Assembly: GCA_014529385.2 (NCBI GenBank)
Contig: CM043949.1
Location: 113,231,977 to 113,295,976 of the forward strand
Length of the DNA stretch: 64,000 bases
From: Adiantum capillus-veneris
Lineage: Eukaryota; Streptophyta; Polypodiopsida; Polypodiales; Pteridaceae
Reading direction: 5' to 3'
Positions 58,951 through 64,000 of the stretch are shown piece after piece (the first letter of the stretch is position 1; the number at the start of each line of letters is the position of its first letter). Under the pieces are notes generated by a model that saw only the letters and a list, made by a program, of their open reading frames with translations, was not told where the DNA came from and did not search any database. The translations under genes were made by a program, and so were the position numbers.

Positions 58951-60267
58951 TCATCTTTTTCCGTAAGACCTCTGTATCACAGGATAAAAACTCTCTATTT
59001 CTTGATTTGTTGTGTTCATCACTATACGTTCATCCCCGTGCAGAGATGATAGTGTTTGATGAATTGGGTTTTTCGCTCCACAATTCATTGGTTCTCTAGG
59101 TGGTTCTAACAAGGCTTGTGCAGTCTCGATCATTCTCTGACACATTTCGAGTCTCTGCTTTTTCAATTCCATGTTTGGATAAGTCAACCACCGTTGTTCT
59201 TGTGTTTGGTTGCTCTTTAATCTCGCTTCGTAAGCTCTCATCAGTGCATCCAATGATTCGTGTACTTTGTCGACTAACATTGATCCCCCTAAGCTCACAC
59301 TCGTTGTCTCTTTGACGCTCTTCAGTTTTGACTTTTCAGAGTCCATTTCCTGTATTCCGTTTTGACTCTCAAGTTTCTCTAATTTGTCTTTTGTTTGTTT
59401 AAATTCCTCAGCTAGAATCGCATCTTGTTGTTCTTTTTTTAGTTTCATGTGTGCTTTCCTAGCTTTCCGTGTGATTCTATGGCTTCGTCGTCCTTGACTA
59501 GCCAATTCAGTCTCTGACTTTCCATTCTCTGGTTCTCTAGTGGTTTTCTTCGCTTGAGCTCTAGTAACAACTTGCGTTGGTATCAGAGTTTCATTTTCAC
59601 ACCCACTGCTAGTAGGAATCGACTCTAGCATGTTCAATGTCGTCTTTTGCACTTTGCTAGGATTCTTTGAGCAATCCTCAATGAAGTGAGTGACACCACA
59701 CTCTGTGAAATATGCATTTATTCTAATGATCTCTGTGTGTGGACAAACATTCATCAAATGGTCACCTTCACACTTATAACAGGGTCCTAATGCAGGTTTA
59801 TGTGTCCCTTGATTTGCCCTTTGTGGATAAGCTGGTCTTTGGCCTGACATCCCTCCATGAGCTATGAATATAAGTGTTCTTGCGTCCAAGCTATACCTCT
59901 CTTCACCTGAGGCGTGTGCGGTTGTTGGTGGTCCAACATTTCCCATCATGCTCCAAGGTTCTGGTTGTTTTGGTTCTTCAGGTGGATAATACACAGTAGG
60001 AGCCATGAGTGCACCGGAATCTTCGTAATAAGTCTGAATAGGCACTAAAGCTTGTTCTTCCTGATTCTCTAGGGTGGGTGCATATCTAATGCCCATTGGT
60101 CTCACTCCTAGTAAAGGTGGTTGTTGCCCCAATACCAGCTGTGGTCTTTCTATCCCCATAGGTCCTAGTACGTTTCCCGTTGGGTATCGAGGTACTGGAT
60201 GTACCTGAGGTGGTGCTATTTGAGGAGTGTTACCATGCACCGAGCGATTTTTTCCGAGCAAGGACAA
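58951..60267 (-). pseudogene. G3 gag, N-terminally truncated
   Basis: A 438-codon open stretch without an initial ATG (it starts at TTG 60267). Pro-rich sequence, then a zinc knuckle in variant spacing (CYKCEGDHLMNVC) and a second incomplete one (CGVTHFIEDC), then a basic Lys/Arg-rich region (RRSHRITRKARKAHMKLKKE) and a helical tail. No capsid-type core precedes the knuckle, so the 5' part of G3 with its LTR was lost at about 60.27 kb. Confidence 0.78.
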
Positions 60268-61523
60268 ACCCGAGCAAGTGTTTGTACATAATATAGTAAT
60301 TTTTATCGTCCAAGAATATATTTATCGTTTGTTATATATTCATGAACCACAATAAAAAGGGTTATCAATGGATAGACTACCTCCTAAATTCCAAATGATC
60401 AAAGTTTACTTTTAAGAAAATAAACACAATATTTGAAAATATTATCCTCTCTTTTAGGCTCGCTTGGGCTTCACATCATGTTTGAGCATAGAGTAAGATT
60501 GATAGACTAATAAGAGCTTTGGTTGTGCACTTAATGCTCAAGCCATCGTAAGTTTCTCTTTGTAAGGTCATTCGTAGTGCTCCTATGTCTAGTACTTTGG
60601 TTCTTGATTGTCATTTATACTTGAGAGCATCTTAGACGCATCAATTTGATAGAAATTTATTACACCTCAGTTCATTTATACACCAATCTTCTTTTCCATG
60701 TCGTCTTGCCCTATCTATACTACAAGGCTGTGATCTTCATACAAAGACATCCTTCTTACACGACACATCGCCCACAAACACCATTAATTATGAAAGACTT
60801 CTTTTGTTACAATAAATCATGTTTTTCCTTAATTGACCAGTATAGAACTTTTTCAATCAATTTACAAAAACAAAAACCAAAATTTATAGAGTTCTATGCC
60901 TAAAATTTTCTTGAAAGGCATTGTCATAACTGGAAAAAAGTTAGTTGTATATAAATAAAATAATTACAATCTTTTTACCATACAATGTGACAACCTCAAA
61001 GCTTAGGGGCATGAGTCTTCATATGAAGAGCTTCTTTCACAAAAGATTGAAGTTGCTACTCCTTTCTATTTTGAATCATTGTTTGAAAATGTATGGCATA
61101 TGTCAAATATGAGGAAGGCCATAACATCCACCACTCAATGGACAAGCACATTATAATTTGAATATGCTTTACATACTTTCTCATAAGAAATATTCATGTA
61201 ACCACCAATTATAAGAGGTACATTCTACTCCAATCTATGAAGATCAAAGCCATGCCCTACTCTAAAAGGTAGTATTGGAGCCTTCTTCACATCTGGAATG
61301 ATAGTTTCCACAAGAGGAGAAACCGTTGTAGTGATTTTGCATACTAATGTTTTTGTGGGCAAAATGAAATCTGTTTCGAGCTTGTGTCTGCTAAAGATAA
61401 GGTTGTATGGAAATCTTACTAGCTGGATGAGGGAAAGAGCTGCATCGTATCAACAACGCATTGTTTTGCAATTGATCATGTCCCTCTACCATAAAGAATG
61501 ACGCTAAGTGAGAGAAGATTCTT

Positions 61524-61526
<3 letters not shown>
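60268..61526. other. Unassigned AT-rich stretch
   Basis: No recognisable coding sequence, LTR or primer site. It does not resemble 19206-20512, so the G3 5' LTR is not here. Confidence 0.5.

Positions 61527-61589
<63 letters not shown>
61527..61589. repeat. (CT)n microsatellite
   Basis: About 31 CT units. The neighbouring open frame at 61391-61636 on the minus strand is Arg-Glu dipeptide and not a gene. Confidence 0.95.
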
Positions 61590-62697
<1,108 letters not shown>

Positions 62698-62819
62698 GTA
62701 CCCATTTTTTATTTCCATTTTCCATTTTTTATAGCTGGGTACCCCCTACCGTAGGGAGACCTTAGCATTCCAATTCCGCACCAGCAAACCAAGCTGCAAG
62801 CGATGTCGATTTGTAGACT

Positions 62820-64000
62820 TAAATTCTATGACCACTGTACTTGCCACCTTCACAGCAACTCCAAGTGGGAGTCTACGCACCCGCTGCTTCTCTTACCCCT
62901 GCTTTGCACGACACCTTAAGCTGCCCTCACTAGTCGCATCTCGTTTAATTCACATTTTTATCAATAAACTCCAGCAGGTACCCACTCTTTGCTTGATTCT
63001 TGTCTTTAACGATTTAAAAAAATGAATCGTGGGAACATATTCTTTCAAAATGTGTAGCATATACTCTCTCTTTTTCCCTTTCTTTCTACTTGCCCATTCC
63101 CTCACCCGCCTCCTAACCTCATGTAGCCTCGAATAGTTCACACCCTACTCGCCTTCTGGCAAGTCGCCCACAACACATCTCCCTCTCCCTCGCTTGTCAT
63201 GGAACACTGGCCCCTCGTACCCTTATTGCTCACCCAGGTTCACATAGTACTATCATTGCCCTACTCTTCTACTCGCCTCACAGATTCCCCTCCTGCTCGT
63301 TGATCGCTAACCGATATATAACCAAATCCGACTCGCTCTGATCACTCGACCACCTACTTGTCTCACCCTCTTGCCGTTTTTTATTTTTGCCAGCGGCTAT
63401 ATTCTCTTGCCAAAAATTCTTACATACTGGTAGTGTCGTTAAGAAATCCAATTTCAATACTACCCCAATATTCTCACCCTCATCCTCTCCAGGAATCCTC
63501 TATAGATTCCCTCTGATCAGTCATTTCTCCAAGATCAGCCACACATACTCTTGCCATACTGGCACATACTCTATCAGATTTTTTAAAAAAACTGAGAGAG
63601 AGAGAGAGAGGACTTCAGCGCCCACAGGCGGAAAGCAGGATGGATAGGGCGGAAGCATGCGGCCGGGGGGGGGGGGGGGGGGGGGTGTCTCGCCTCGCGG
63701 ATTGCCCTCCTGCTCGTTGCTCGTGCTTGCTCACCTACCTACACTTGCTCTGTCCTCTCCCTCTCATGCATGCACTAGCCCTATCTCCCCCTCTGGTCAC
63801 CCTAGCCAATCAACTTGCTTTGTCCATGAATGCCTTTACCACCTAGCCACCCGATTTACCCTCCTCCAGCCCTTGCCATCTCTTCCCACTCACCTTGATA
63901 GTCCCTACTCTCCACTCGGACCACTCTCAGTTTGTCGTTGCGCTTCCCCTGCTAGACTCGCTATGATCACCCTCGACCACCTTCTTGTATCACCCTCCTA
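62820..64000. repeat. CT-rich low-complexity sequence with diverged repeats
   Basis: Phrases recur with changes: CAGATTCCCCTCCTGCTCG (near 63281) and CGGATTGCCCTCCTGCTCG (near 63698); GACTCGCTCTGATCACTCG (near 63330) and GACTCGCTATGATCACCCTC (near 63955). It includes a (GA)n tract at about 63594-63611 and a run of 21 G at 63665-63685. No gene was recognised. Confidence 0.6.

Noticed and set aside
60646..60903. 85-codon ORF downstream of the G3 gag truncation
   Set aside because: AT-rich, aromatic-rich sequence without recognisable family or conserved partner; likely chance.
63665..63685. Run of 21 G as a functional G-quadruplex
   Set aside because: A homopolymer in low-complexity sequence, possibly of uncertain length in assembly; nothing around it supports a function.

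Overview
This is a plant nuclear repeat region. The evidence is nested Ty3/gypsy and Ty1/copia LTR retrotransposons of plant type (a copia primer-binding site matching initiator tRNA-Met, and a gypsy element with a second RNase H as in the Tat lineage), very abundant GA/CT microsatellites, and a decayed type II peroxiredoxin with a plastid-type leader. No intact host gene was found. The exact plant group cannot be read from the sequence; a large-genome seed-free plant or gymnosperm would fit, but that is inference.

Layout. 1-690: type II peroxiredoxin pseudogene carrying a hairpin where its catalytic segment should be. 770-2450: GA/CT microsatellite cluster. 2932-4271: non-coding TIR element flanked by TTAA. 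5030-6141 (-): gypsy integrase relic. 6231-9195 (+): decayed gypsy copy G0, same family as G1. 9531-11830: non-autonomous element with about 360 bp terminal direct repeats. 12022-16088 (-): 5'-truncated copia C1. 16089-19011 (+): 3'-truncated gypsy G4. 19206-25185 (-): LTR, polypurine tract, a long coiled-coil accessory ORF and an array of perfect or near-perfect palindromes. 25186-36355 (+): G1, a nearly intact 11.2 kb gypsy element. 36356-39055, 44219-45481 and 55442-60267 (-): pieces of one gypsy element, G3, split by copia C2 (39056-44218, target duplication AAGAG) and gypsy G2 (45482-55441, target duplication ACGT). 60268-64000: no genes; microsatellites and CT-rich sequence.

How it fits together. 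Removing C2 or G2 together with one copy of its target duplication rejoins G3 in frame, so both are genuine nested insertions. The minus-strand sequence left of G3 (palindrome array, coiled-coil ORF, polypurine tract, LTR) may be its 3' end; after subtracting G1, C2 and G2, the element would be about 14.8 kb with several non-standard parts: two integrase zinc modules in tandem, a second protease-like domain after integrase, a basic tryptophan-repeat ORF, the palindrome array and the coiled-coil ORF.

The most unusual signal is a family of about 70-residue ORFs, usually in pairs, just upstream of gag in three different gypsy families (G1, G2, G4). Protein sequence is conserved while codons differ, their order is swapped between families, and in G2 the two overlap as ATGA. 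I do not recognise them as a described family.
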